Shown piece after piece: positions 34,904 through 43,464 of a stretch of 64,000 nucleotides of DNA. The translations under genes were made by a program, and so were the position numbers. The notes under the pieces were generated by a model, which did not search any database, was not told where the DNA came from, and worked only from the letters and a program-made list of their open reading frames with translations. Numbering within the stretch: the first letter of the stretch is position 1; each line of letters starts with the position of its first letter. Origin of the DNA: CAJXQU01 sp965223825 (GTDB lineage Bacteria; Pseudomonadota; Gammaproteobacteria; CAJXQU01); contig OZ245018.1 in assembly GCA_965223825.1 (NCBI GenBank), positions 2,604,001 to 2,668,000 of the forward strand, read 5' to 3'.

Positions 34904-35476
34904 TTAAAAAAGTTCGACTTCACCACTGTGCTCAGTTTCATGTCGGCCATTTAGTGTTGCAAGTGCTTCTTGAACGGAAGCACCGTTTAAAATCATGTCA
35001 AACATTTCACGTTCTTCTTGCATTGTGTAACGAGATCGCAATGATTCTTGCAGCTCTGCCCATTGCGCAGGGTTATACAGTCGTGAATTATCCGAAACGA
35101 GGTCACCTAAATCACTCAGACCATTGCTGACGTGTGCCAGGTTTTGCGTAAGTCGATCATAAAACTGAAATGCCACGATCGCACTTTGGACTTTATCGGC
35201 CAGGTTCTGACAGGTTGTTTCAATCTGCTCCATCAAATGATGATCAGATAAATCATCTGCGGAATGTGCGGTTTGTTTAATTGCTTCGACCGCTTTGGCC
35301 ATACTGGTAAATGATTCCGTTAATGAACCAATGGATTCATCGCCATACTTTAAAGAACAACCGACTTGAGCAACGGATAAATTAAGCATTTTGATCGTTT
35401 CGCGAATCTGACTCCAATCAAGATCGGGAGTGTGTGAGTTCGATGCAGTGTACATCGCGAGATTGTTTTGACTCAT
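34904..35476 (-). CDS. CheZ-like helical protein with ELF tail
   Basis: A 190-residue, mostly alpha-helical protein with no simple family name. Residues 25-130 look like a long helical hairpin. The motif FQFYDRLTQ places D107 and Q111 four residues apart, exactly as the CheZ catalytic D143/Q147 in FQDLTGQ, and a disordered stretch leads to the C-terminal peptide GEVELF, recalling the CheY-binding tail of CheZ that ends in LGF. No canonical cheZ is in the cluster, so this protein is a candidate CheY-P phosphatase. It lies between the STAS gene and cheR, with a GGAG ribosome-binding site. Confidence 0.6.
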   Translation of the reverse strand: MSQNNLAMYTASNSHTPDLDWSQIRETIKMLNLSVAQVGCSLKYGDESIGSLTESFTSMAKAVEAIKQTAHSADDLSDHHLMEQIETTCQNLADKVQSAIVAFQFYDRLTQNLAHVSNGLSDLGDLVSDNSRLYNPAQWAELQESLRSRYTMQEEREMFDMILNGASVQEALATLNGRHETEHSGEVELF

Positions 35477-35496
35477 TTAACGTCTCCGGATTGATG

Positions 35497-36474
35497 TTAT
35501 AGTCGAATATCTTGTCGCAGACCGAGAAGTTCCGCTGCATTGATTAATGATTCAGAGGGGTTGAGCCACTGTAATTGAATGTCTCTGTTTACCGCCTCTT
35601 GACTTACGACGGTCAGCAATTGCAAAGCAGACGCATCCATTCCCTCGATTTGGGAACAGTCAATGCTTAACGCAGCGCCATTATTAATTTCTTCTTGAAA
35701 CTTTTGGTAGAGTTCAGCAACGTCTGCGATTGAGACGGGTCCTTCTAATTTCATTAGTGCATCCTCGTCCTGAGATTCTGTGAATATTGATGCGTCTCCA
35801 GCCTCGTGTTTGACAGCCTTCTCCACATCAACGTCATTTATATCGACCACTTCATCAACTTCTTGTAGTTTTTTTTCGTGAAGTTCATCCATATTTTCTA
35901 AAACCATCGCGCTCGCTACGATCGGTTCTTCTTCATCAAGCTCGGAAGTTTGTTGAATATCCTCTTCTAGATCAGCTTCGTCATTAATCGATTGTGAAAT
36001 GATTTGCTCTGAAATATTTCCTGCTGATAATTCCTGCAATAACTCTATTGATGTAATCTCTTCGACTGCTTCGACTGCTTCGACTGCTTCGACTGCTTCG
36101 ACTGCTTCGACTGCTTCGACTGCTTCGACTGCTTCGACTGCTTCGACTGCTTCGACTGCTTCGACTGCTTCGACTGCTTCGACTGCTTCGACTGCTTCGA
36201 CTGCTTCGACTGCTTCGACTGCTTCGACTGCTTCAGTCAATGGTGTCTCGTATTTTTCTGTAATGTCATTCGTTACGTTTAGATCATCATTTTTCTTGAG
36301 ATGATCTGATTCAGGTTCAACCACACGCTTTTCTTCTGGCGCACGAACAGCTTCCTGCATCCAATCGAGCGGATTAATTCCGATCACATTTTTTTTAACA
36401 CGTTTCTTGCCGGTGGCGCGCACGGGTTTTACCGATTCCGTTTCTCTAACCTCATCGATTACGTCATCGTTCAT
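35497..36474 (-). CDS. STAS-domain protein with variable EAV repeat linker
   Basis: About 325 residues. The basic N-terminal part contains a short motif (GINPLDWMQEAVRAPE), followed by 19 perfect tripeptide repeats of Glu-Ala-Val encoded by a 9-bp tandem repeat, then an acidic linker, then a C-terminal STAS domain (about 235-325; LEGPVSIADVAELYQKF and CSQIEGMDASALQLL). At the usual STAS phosphorylation site the Ser is replaced by Ala (Asp-Ala-Ser), so classic phospho-switching is unlikely. Its start overlaps the parA stop by ATGA. It may be an adaptor that tethers the array through the ParA protein. Confidence 0.8.
   Translation of the reverse strand: MNDDVIDEVRETESVKPVRATGKKRVKKNVIGINPLDWMQEAVRAPEEKRVVEPESDHLKKNDDLNVTNDITEKYETPLTEAVEAVEAVEAVEAVEAVEAVEAVEAVEAVEAVEAVEAVEAVEAVEAVEAVEAVEAVEEITSIELLQELSAGNISEQIISQSINDEADLEEDIQQTSELDEEEPIVASAMVLENMDELHEKKLQEVDEVVDINDVDVEKAVKHEAGDASIFTESQDEDALMKLEGPVSIADVAELYQKFQEEINNGAALSIDCSQIEGMDASALQLLTVVSQEAVNRDIQLQWLNPSESLINAAELLGLRQDIRL
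36061..36231. repeat. 19-copy perfect 9-bp tandem repeat inside a coding region
   Basis: The unit TTCGACTGC is repeated 19 times without a single mismatch, encoding Glu-Ala-Val triplets on the minus strand. Unit length is a multiple of three, so slippage changes linker length without a frameshift. Confidence 0.95.
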
Positions 36475-37229
36475 TGCAGTGTTCTCCCGTGTAATACATC
36501 TTCTGCTAAACAGCGATAATCTTTCGCACCGTTATCCGACGCACGGTATTCAAAGATCGTTTTACCGGTCCCTGGACACTCCGCTAACGCAGCCGTTTCT
36601 CGAACATGAGTGGCATAAACCTGATCAGGAAAATAATCGAGAATTTTCGCAAGTACTTCTTTGGGTAATCGCCGACGACGATGGTAACGGGTCATAACAA
36701 TCCATTCTTTTAAATGGTGATCTAGTTTTTTCTCGAAGTTTCTAATCGTGGACATCAAAAACGATAAACCTTCCAACGCTAAATAATCACCCGTTACGGG
36801 GATCAAGACTTCTTGACTGGCGAGTAAGGCATTAACGGCTAACAAACCCGATGCAGGTGGACAATCGATCAGAATAAAATCCTGATCTTGTAGTTGATTG
36901 TGCAAGGCATCTCGTAGCCGAGCACCTTTCTTTATGCCGGATTCTGCAAGTTGCTCGATCTGTAAAAGATCGGCACCTGCTGGCACTAGACGTAAATTCG
37001 GACGAATATCGATTAAGTATTCATCTATTGGGGACTGCTCGAGCAAGACTTCATCCATGCCAACGTACTCACGATTATTGATACCGTAACTACTACAAAG
37101 GTGGCCTTGTGGATCAATATCAAGCACGGTGACTTTTTTGCCCGCAAGCGCTAATGCATGGGCAAGGTTTGCTGTTGTCGTGGTTTTACCAACACCACCT
37201 TTTTGATTAATGATTGATATGACTCTCAT
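36471..37229 (-). CDS. ParA/Soj-family ATPase of the chemosensory cluster
   Basis: A 252-residue deviant Walker ATPase from the ATG at 37229, preceded by a GAGGGG ribosome-binding site. The deviant Walker A QKGGVGKTT carries signature K10 and K15; VLDIDPQGH and LIDCPPASG follow. With no parB nearby and with chemotaxis genes on both sides, it belongs with the ParA homologues that position chemosensory arrays at poles or in the cytoplasm (ParC in Vibrio, PpfA in Rhodobacter). The coupled STAS protein may play the adaptor role. It begins a new transcription unit after the receptor terminator. Confidence 0.88.
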   Translation of the reverse strand: MRVISIINQKGGVGKTTTTANLAHALALAGKKVTVLDIDPQGHLCSSYGINNREYVGMDEVLLEQSPIDEYLIDIRPNLRLVPAGADLLQIEQLAESGIKKGARLRDALHNQLQDQDFILIDCPPASGLLAVNALLASQEVLIPVTGDYLALEGLSFLMSTIRNFEKKLDHHLKEWIVMTRYHRRRRLPKEVLAKILDYFPDQVYATHVRETAALAECPGTGKTIFEYRASDNGAKDYRCLAEDVLHGRTLQ

Positions 37230-37329
37230 CTGGCCCCTCAACTCCCAGTATGATTCAGGTACGAACCCAACACGTTAACGATGTTTAAAAACGTTCATTT
37301 AGATCGAAAATTTCTATTATTTATGATCT

Positions 37330-37365
37330 AAAAAACACCGTGGATGGGTAAGCATCCACGGTGTT
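37330..37365 (-). terminator. Rho-independent terminator of the cheY-cheA-cheW-receptor unit
   Basis: A perfect 13-bp stem (AACACCGTGGATG with CATCCACGGTGTT), 6-nt loop, followed on the minus strand by TTTTTT. It lies 23 bp after the soluble receptor stop and separates it from parA. Confidence 0.93.
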
Positions 37366-37387
37366 GTTGCTGGTGAATAGAAAGCGT

Positions 37388-40042
37388 CTAGAATTCTTCC
37401 CATTCATCATTATTAACACTACCACTAGCAGCTCTACGTGCTGGACGCGCCGGCGCTGCAGGCTTCGCTTTCGCTCTTGGTTTTTCACTCCAAGGTCGTT
37501 CATTTGAACGGCGATCCGAACTGGATGAAGCATGCGTGTCGCTACCGGTTTTAAATGTTTCCATTTGTTCTATGAGGCTATTCGCTTGCTCGTCCATGGA
37601 CTCACTGGCTGCGGCGGCTTGTTCAACCAGTGCCGCATTTTGTTGTGTGCCCTGATCCATCTGTGCAATGGCTTTATTGATTTGCTCGATACCAATTGAT
37701 TGCTCTTGGCTCGCCGCTGCTATTTCAGCAATGATGTCACTGACTTTTTTCGCTGCCGTCGTAATTTCATCCAACACTTCGCCGGACTGATCAACCAGTC
37801 GTGAACCTTCTTCGACTTTCTGCACGCTGTCGTTAATCAAGCTCTTAATTTCTTTCGCAGCACCTGCACTTCGTTGTGCCAGATTTCGCACTTCAGATGC
37901 CACCACGGCGAAACCTCGGCCTTGCTCACCTGCTCTCGCGGCTTCAACAGCGGCATTCAGTGCCAACAAGTTTGTTTGGAATGCGATCTCATCGATAACA
38001 CCGATAATGTCTGAAATTTTCTTACTAGAAGCATTAATTTCTGACATCGCGCTAATCGCGCTGGTAACCACTTCACGACCTTTTTCAGCTTCTTCACGTG
38101 AATTCGCAGAGAGTTGATTCGCTTGGCGTGCGTTATCCGCATTTTGACGAACGGTGCCGGTGATTTCTTCCATACTGGATGCCGTTTCTTCTAATGAAGA
38201 CGCTTGCTGCTCCGTACGATTACTCAAGTCTGTATTGCCTTGCGCGATTTCATTGGCTGACGTTTGAATGTTTGTTGCAGCTTCGCGAATTTCGCTGACC
38301 ATGCCGACAAGGTTCGTCACACATTCATTTACAGAATCTTTTAAGCTACCGAACTGAGGACTGTAGTCACCATCCATGGCCTGCGTGAGATCGCCTGCCG
38401 CCAACGCCGTCATGACATGTGCTGTATCTGCCATCACGGCCTCAAGTTCACGCTCGGCATTTTTTTGATCCGTAATGTTAGATGCGTATTTAACAACTTT
38501 GAAAGGTTGACCTTTTGGATCAAATATCGGGTTGTACGACGCTTGCAACCATAACTCTGCGCCACCTTTTGCAACACGCTGGTATTGACCAGCATCGAAT
38601 TGACCACTACCGAGTTTTTCCCAGAACTGTTTATATTCAATAGTGCGACTATGTTCAGGATCAACAAACATACTGTGATGTTTTCCTTTAATTTCTGCTA
38701 GCGAGTAACCCACGGTATTGCAGAAGTTGTCGTTCGCTGTGATGATCGTGCCGTCTAATTCAAACTCGATCACGGCTTGCGCTTTACTGATCGCGGCTAA
38801 CTGACCAGAAGAATCCGCTTTTTGAATTTGCTCTTCGGTAATATTGCTTGCGTATTTTACGACTTTCATAATGCGACCTTTCGCATCAAAAATCGGGTTG
38901 TAACTCGCTTGCAACCAAATTTCATTACCACTTTTATCAATTCGCAAATACTGGCCTGCGTCATATTCGCCACGACCTAAACGATCCCAAAAAATACGAT
39001 ACTCAGCGGATTCTCGTTCTTCTGGAGTGACGAAAATGCGATGATGCTGTCCTTTAATTTCGTCTAACGAATAACCAACGGTGCTACAAAAATTTTCGTT
39101 CGCCGTAATGATCGTTCCATTTGGCTCGAACTCAATGACAGCTTGTGATTTACTGATCGCTGAAAGCTGACCCGTGAAATTTGCTTCTTGGTTTTTTTCT
39201 TGCGTAATGTCTGTCGCAAATTTGACGATACCGATTACATTATCGTCTTCATCTTTAATTGGGTTATAACTGGCTTGTAGCCAGATTTCTTTACCACCAT
39301 TACCAACGCGCAAATATTGACCTGCATCTGGAATCCCATTTTTTAGATTTTCCCAGAACATTCTATATTCGTGACTGGTTCTATATTCAGGCTCAACGAA
39401 CATACCGTGATGTTGTCCAACGATCTGATCCAATGAATACCCGACGGTATTGAGGAAGTTCTCATTTGCCGCTTTGATGTTCCCTTTCGTATCAAATTCG
39501 ATGATAGCTGAAACACGACTTAACGCTTGATTCACTTGCGAGTCCCAGTTATTTGAGCGAGACAATTCTTCATTCACCTCGCTGTTTTCCGCTTTACTCT
39601 TACTGGTGGTAGTTGCCATAATTTCTTCCTCTGTTCCTGCGTATGCGTCAAGCATGGTAGTTGCTACAAAATTTAATGCCTCAGTCCAGGCATCCTTAAT
39701 CTCTCTGTTCCATTGTTCACCTGCTAGCGTTTCCATTACAGCCAGCAACGTGTTAGCCACTGCTGGGTAATGCGCTTCCTTCGCACCGTATTCTTTAAAC
39801 GTTCTACCGAGATCATGTAGAACATTTATCAAGGGTTCCGGTTCGCTCAAGGAGCTAACGACTAACGTTAATGCCGACAGAAATTGTTTCTCTAACTCAT
39901 CACTGCCCGCATGTATAAATAAACTTTTTACTTCTGGGTGTTGAATAAAAAGTTCTTCGTAAAATAAAAAAACGAATTCTTCCGTTTTATCTTCATTCTC
40001 TGTTAGTGCGGCGAAGCTTATTTCTACTAATTCAATATTCAT
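37388..40042 (-). CDS. Soluble chemoreceptor: globin-like domain, three PAS domains, MCP signalling domain
   Basis: An 884-residue receptor without membrane segments. Residues 1-137 fit the globin fold (FYEELFIQHPEVKSLF with CD1-type F42; HYPAVANTLL; DAWTEALNFVA), but the proximal F8 histidine position holds F82, so heme binding is unlikely. PAS domains lie at about 165-290, 295-410 and 415-530; all share the pattern YSL(D/A)(Q/E)I.G.HH..FV and Y(L/Q)R..., so they arose by duplication. A HAMP-like segment and the MCP hairpin (DEIAFQTNLLALNAAVEAARAGEQ) follow. The C terminus is EWEEF, a CheR-tethering type pentapeptide. It takes the place of Aer2/McpB in F7 clusters. Confidence 0.88.
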   Translation of the reverse strand: MNIELVEISFAALTENEDKTEEFVFLFYEELFIQHPEVKSLFIHAGSDELEKQFLSALTLVVSSLSEPEPLINVLHDLGRTFKEYGAKEAHYPAVANTLLAVMETLAGEQWNREIKDAWTEALNFVATTMLDAYAGTEEEIMATTTSKSKAENSEVNEELSRSNNWDSQVNQALSRVSAIIEFDTKGNIKAANENFLNTVGYSLDQIVGQHHGMFVEPEYRTSHEYRMFWENLKNGIPDAGQYLRVGNGGKEIWLQASYNPIKDEDDNVIGIVKFATDITQEKNQEANFTGQLSAISKSQAVIEFEPNGTIITANENFCSTVGYSLDEIKGQHHRIFVTPEERESAEYRIFWDRLGRGEYDAGQYLRIDKSGNEIWLQASYNPIFDAKGRIMKVVKYASNITEEQIQKADSSGQLAAISKAQAVIEFELDGTIITANDNFCNTVGYSLAEIKGKHHSMFVDPEHSRTIEYKQFWEKLGSGQFDAGQYQRVAKGGAELWLQASYNPIFDPKGQPFKVVKYASNITDQKNAERELEAVMADTAHVMTALAAGDLTQAMDGDYSPQFGSLKDSVNECVTNLVGMVSEIREAATNIQTSANEIAQGNTDLSNRTEQQASSLEETASSMEEITGTVRQNADNARQANQLSANSREEAEKGREVVTSAISAMSEINASSKKISDIIGVIDEIAFQTNLLALNAAVEAARAGEQGRGFAVVASEVRNLAQRSAGAAKEIKSLINDSVQKVEEGSRLVDQSGEVLDEITTAAKKVSDIIAEIAAASQEQSIGIEQINKAIAQMDQGTQQNAALVEQAAAASESMDEQANSLIEQMETFKTGSDTHASSSSDRRSNERPWSEKPRAKAKPAAPARPARRAASGSVNNDEWEEF

Positions 40043-40150
40043 AAGTTTTCTCGTATGCAGATGAACACCATTCCCAAGTTTTTAATTACCTTGGCATACG
40101 TTCAAGCATCTTTCGTTCCACTCGAGATACTTATTTTCAATCCTTTATGA

Positions 40151-40702
40151 TCAGTGAACGAGTTGGCTATCTGTTTTTTCTTGATCGGAAGCCAATCGAT
40201 CAATATCCAACATCACAACCATTTTTTCGTTAATACATGCCAGCCCTTTTACAAAGTTAATATTGATCGCCTCACCCATATCTGGCGGTGCCTGCAAACT
40301 GTTATTTTCAACGCTGTAAACTTCCGAAACAGCATCAACGATAAAACCAACCGTTCGTTCTTTATCAGCATTTTCAACTTTCAATACGATCACGACAGTC
40401 GTCGGTGTGTATTCGACAGGGTCTAATCCAAAACGTAAACGCAAATCGACCACTGGTACGATCGTACCGCGCAAATTGATCACGCCTTTGACATAGGTCG
40501 GCGCGTTTGGAATTTCTGTAGCGTTATCCCAGCATTTAATTTCTTGTACGCGCAGAATATCAACACCGTATTCTTCACCTTCCAGAAAAAAGCTCAGAAA
40601 TTGATCTGCATTCTGATCAAGATCGGTATGCATCATTGAAATCAATTCAGACGGGCTTTCATTTTCCATTTCCATTTCTAACTCCCGATTCCTATCATTC
40701 AT
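40151..40702 (-). CDS. cheW: Chemotaxis coupling protein CheW
   Basis: A 183-residue CheW with an N-terminal extension of about 30 residues. The two SH3-like subdomains are seen in FLEGEEYGVDILRVQEI, YVKGVINLRGTIVPVVDLRLRFG and IGFIVD/DAVSEVYSV. It links receptors to CheA. Its ATG directly follows the cheA stop codon, and a 108-bp gap leads to the soluble receptor gene. Confidence 0.94.
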   Translation of the reverse strand: MNDRNRELEMEMENESPSELISMMHTDLDQNADQFLSFFLEGEEYGVDILRVQEIKCWDNATEIPNAPTYVKGVINLRGTIVPVVDLRLRFGLDPVEYTPTTVVIVLKVENADKERTVGFIVDAVSEVYSVENNSLQAPPDMGEAININFVKGLACINEKMVVMLDIDRLASDQEKTDSQLVH

Positions 40703-42793
40703 TTACGCCACCGCCTCATCAAGTAAGGCTGACCGTTTAGTGTTTTTTCTTACCGATGTTGTGCGATGCATTCTTAACAAACTGGCCAGATCAAGAATCA
40801 TGGATACCGTCCCATCGCCTAAAATCGTCGCACCCGAAATACCCGGTACTTTTTGATAGTTTGTTTCTAAACTTTTGATAACAACCTGCTGCTGTGCAAG
40901 CAGATCATCTACAAAGATTCCGATCTTTTGGCCTTCTGCTTCTGCGACAACGAGTAGACCTTTATCTAACTCGTAGTTTTCAGGTTTAATATTGAAAATC
41001 TCATGTAAACGGACGACAGAAATATACTCATCGCGTAATTTATATACTTCAGCTTTGCCTGCAACGGCGTTGCATGATCCTGGATGTACTTGTAAGGATT
41101 CCACGATTGAAATAAGTGGAATAATATAAATATGTTCGCCGACGCGAATAAGTTGGCCATCAAGTATTGCTAGCGTCAGTGGAAGTCGGACTGTAAAAGT
41201 TGACCCTTTACCTTCTTCAGATTTAATTTCAACCACACCACCAAGATCGCGAATATTTCTGATCACTACATCCATACCGACGCCACGACCAGATACATCG
41301 CTAACTTCAGCGGCAGTGGAGAAGCCCGGTTGAAAAATTAATTCATGAATTTTTTCATCAGGCAGGATTTCATCTTCTGCAACTAGGCCGTTCGCACGGG
41401 CTTTTTCTAAAATACGCTCTTTATTTAAACCCGCACCGTCATCTGAAATTTCGATAACTATATTGCCACCTTCGTGATACGCATTTAAATTTAAAATTCC
41501 AACTTCCGGTTTGCCGGCTGCACGTCTTACGTCAGGTTTTTCGATACCGTGATCAAGTGAGTTACGCACGAGATGAACCAGTGGATCACCGATTTTTTCC
41601 ATCACCGTTTTGTCCAGTTCAGTTTGTTCACCAGACATTTTTAATTCAATATTTTTACCCAACTTCGCGGCAAGATCGCGAACCAAACGAGGGAAACGAT
41701 TAAATGAAAAGCTGATCGGTAACATGCGGATCTGCATGACATTTTCTTGAAGTTCACGGGTGTTGCGTTCAAGCTGATCGACGCCGTCTTGAAGTTTTTC
41801 AAGATCTTCCATTTTGAAGTTTTCACCAATCTGACTCAGCATGGATTGTGTAATAACTAACTCACCAACCATATTGATCAACGCATCGACCTTGTCGATC
41901 CCCACCCGGATGGATGAACTTTCGCTACCACCCGATTTGCTGGATTTTTTCTTTTCCACTGTCGCTTTTGCTGGCACTGCTGCGGCTTGCACTGGCTCAA
42001 CTGGCGGTACGGGTGTAGCAACGACTTCGGTCACCACAGCATTAGCCACAGAGGCAGTGCTTTCGGTTAATTTTTTAATGTTAAGATCGCAATCTTCATC
42101 AACCCATTCAAACACTTCGGTAATGTCATCTTCTGTGCAATCACCGGTTAAATTAATCACCCAACTTAAAAAGGATTCTTCTGGATCAAACTCTGCAAAT
42201 GGCGGTAATGTAGTTGAATCTACTGTGACGTGTAATTTACCTAATGCCTCAAGTTCTTTGAACATACGAACAGGATCATTGCCCGTTTTGAACAGATGAG
42301 GGTGAGGTTTAAAACTGATCTGCCAAGTTGCTGTGGTGTCGACTACGTCGACGACCTCCGCTACTTCATTGGTTTCGATATTTGACGACGCTTCAGTTTG
42401 GCCACTTGCGAGCAGATCATTTAAGGCCAGTTGTAATGTATTTTTTTGTTCTTGATCAATTTCGTCTTTGTCTCTCACGGCGGAAAGCATTTCTCGCAGA
42501 AAGTCGACGCTACTGAGCAACAGATCAACACTAGGTCGAGTCACTTCTCGATCACCGGCGCGCATTTCATCTAATAGGGTTTCCATGATGTGCGTAAAAT
42601 CTGCAACATCGGTAAAACCAAACGTGCCTGCACCACCTTTAATTGAGTGAGCTGCACGAAAAATTGTATTTATCTCTTCAACATCCGCAGCCCCAAGATC
42701 GAGCTCCATCAAACCCGTTTCCATAATTTCAAGGCCTTCGAAACTTTCTTCGAAGAAAACCTCATGAAATTGGGACATATCAATGGACGACAT
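40703..42793 (-). CDS. cheA: Chemotaxis histidine kinase CheA
   Basis: A 696-residue CheA from the ATG at 42793 (AGGGG ribosome-binding site); a TTG five codons upstream is less likely. P1/Hpt domain with phosphorylated H49 in AAHSIKGGAGTFGF; a P2-like region about 150-265; P3 dimerisation helices about 300-365; P4 ATP-binding domain with HLVRNSLDHGIE, DDGAGL and GRGVGMDV; P5 CheW-like domain from about 560. It phosphorylates the adjacent CheY and CheB. Confidence 0.95.
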   Translation of the reverse strand: MSSIDMSQFHEVFFEESFEGLEIMETGLMELDLGAADVEEINTIFRAAHSIKGGAGTFGFTDVADFTHIMETLLDEMRAGDREVTRPSVDLLLSSVDFLREMLSAVRDKDEIDQEQKNTLQLALNDLLASGQTEASSNIETNEVAEVVDVVDTTATWQISFKPHPHLFKTGNDPVRMFKELEALGKLHVTVDSTTLPPFAEFDPEESFLSWVINLTGDCTEDDITEVFEWVDEDCDLNIKKLTESTASVANAVVTEVVATPVPPVEPVQAAAVPAKATVEKKKSSKSGGSESSSIRVGIDKVDALINMVGELVITQSMLSQIGENFKMEDLEKLQDGVDQLERNTRELQENVMQIRMLPISFSFNRFPRLVRDLAAKLGKNIELKMSGEQTELDKTVMEKIGDPLVHLVRNSLDHGIEKPDVRRAAGKPEVGILNLNAYHEGGNIVIEISDDGAGLNKERILEKARANGLVAEDEILPDEKIHELIFQPGFSTAAEVSDVSGRGVGMDVVIRNIRDLGGVVEIKSEEGKGSTFTVRLPLTLAILDGQLIRVGEHIYIIPLISIVESLQVHPGSCNAVAGKAEVYKLRDEYISVVRLHEIFNIKPENYELDKGLLVVAEAEGQKIGIFVDDLLAQQQVVIKSLETNYQKVPGISGATILGDGTVSMILDLASLLRMHRTTSVRKNTKRSALLDEAVA

Positions 42794-42857
42794 AGACCAC
42801 CCCTTCAAGTGTTAATGCCTTCACCGGTGTATTCTCAGTGAAGGCTTTCAAAATCAA

Positions 42858-43220
42858 TTAACCAATCACTTTTTTGATCGTGCCGAGTAACTGCTCCGGA
42901 TTAAACGGTTTGACTAACCAACCCGTCGCACCCGCAGATTTACCTTGCGACTTTTTGTCGCTCGATGATTCCGTCGTCAGCATTAACATTGGTGTGAATT
43001 TGTAATTAGGTAATTTGCGCAATTCTTTAATTAGCGTAATACCATCCATGTTCGGCATGTTGACATCTGTCAGCACCATATTGACGCTACTCCCACGCGC
43101 TTTATTTAGTGCATCAACACCATCAACCGCTTCAATTACGTCATACCCAGCTCCTTTCAATGTGAAAGAAACCATTTGTCGCATAGATGCTGAATCATCA
43201 ACTGCTAAAATACTTGCCAT
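42858..43220 (-). CDS. cheY: Chemotaxis response regulator CheY
   Basis: A 120-residue receiver with D8 and S10 region (AVDDSASMR), phosphoacceptor D52 in VLTDVNMPNMDG, T/T switch in MLTTESS and lysine in WLVKPFN. It is the first gene of the cluster with a strong AGGAG ribosome-binding site. The output may be a flagellar motor or another process; no fliM is in the window. Its probable phosphatases are the CheZ-like protein or CheC-like protein downstream. Confidence 0.94.
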   Translation of the reverse strand: MASILAVDDSASMRQMVSFTLKGAGYDVIEAVDGVDALNKARGSSVNMVLTDVNMPNMDGITLIKELRKLPNYKFTPMLMLTTESSSDKKSQGKSAGATGWLVKPFNPEQLLGTIKKVIG

Positions 43221-43464
43221 CAGATTAATCTCCTGAAATAGAAATCGTTACGCGAGCGCGCTGTGTCATAGTCATTAACGTCACCTAGCCGGAATTCCTT
43301 TAGCATTATTTGTGGTATTCACGCTCAAGACTTGTTTGTAGGACAGGTAAGCAACTACCAAGCCAGTCACGCCCATACGGGTTAATCAATCTGTGTTCCG
43401 TTTGTTTAGCGTGGTACTGTTGGCCTTTAGCGTTTTTTTACATCACCTATCTAATGGAGCTTTT

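Noticed and set aside
36061..36231. Possible CRISPR-like array
   Set aside because: The 9-bp units are contiguous without spacers and are part of a coding frame.
35999..36304. Open frame on the plus strand encoding Ser-Thr-Ala repeats
   Set aside because: It is the antisense reading of the 9-bp repeat inside the STAS gene, with no ribosome-binding site and no homology.
43221..43400. Flagellar sigma-28 promoter upstream of cheY
   Set aside because: A TAAA with 15-bp spacing exists but the following GCCGATAA element is not matched.
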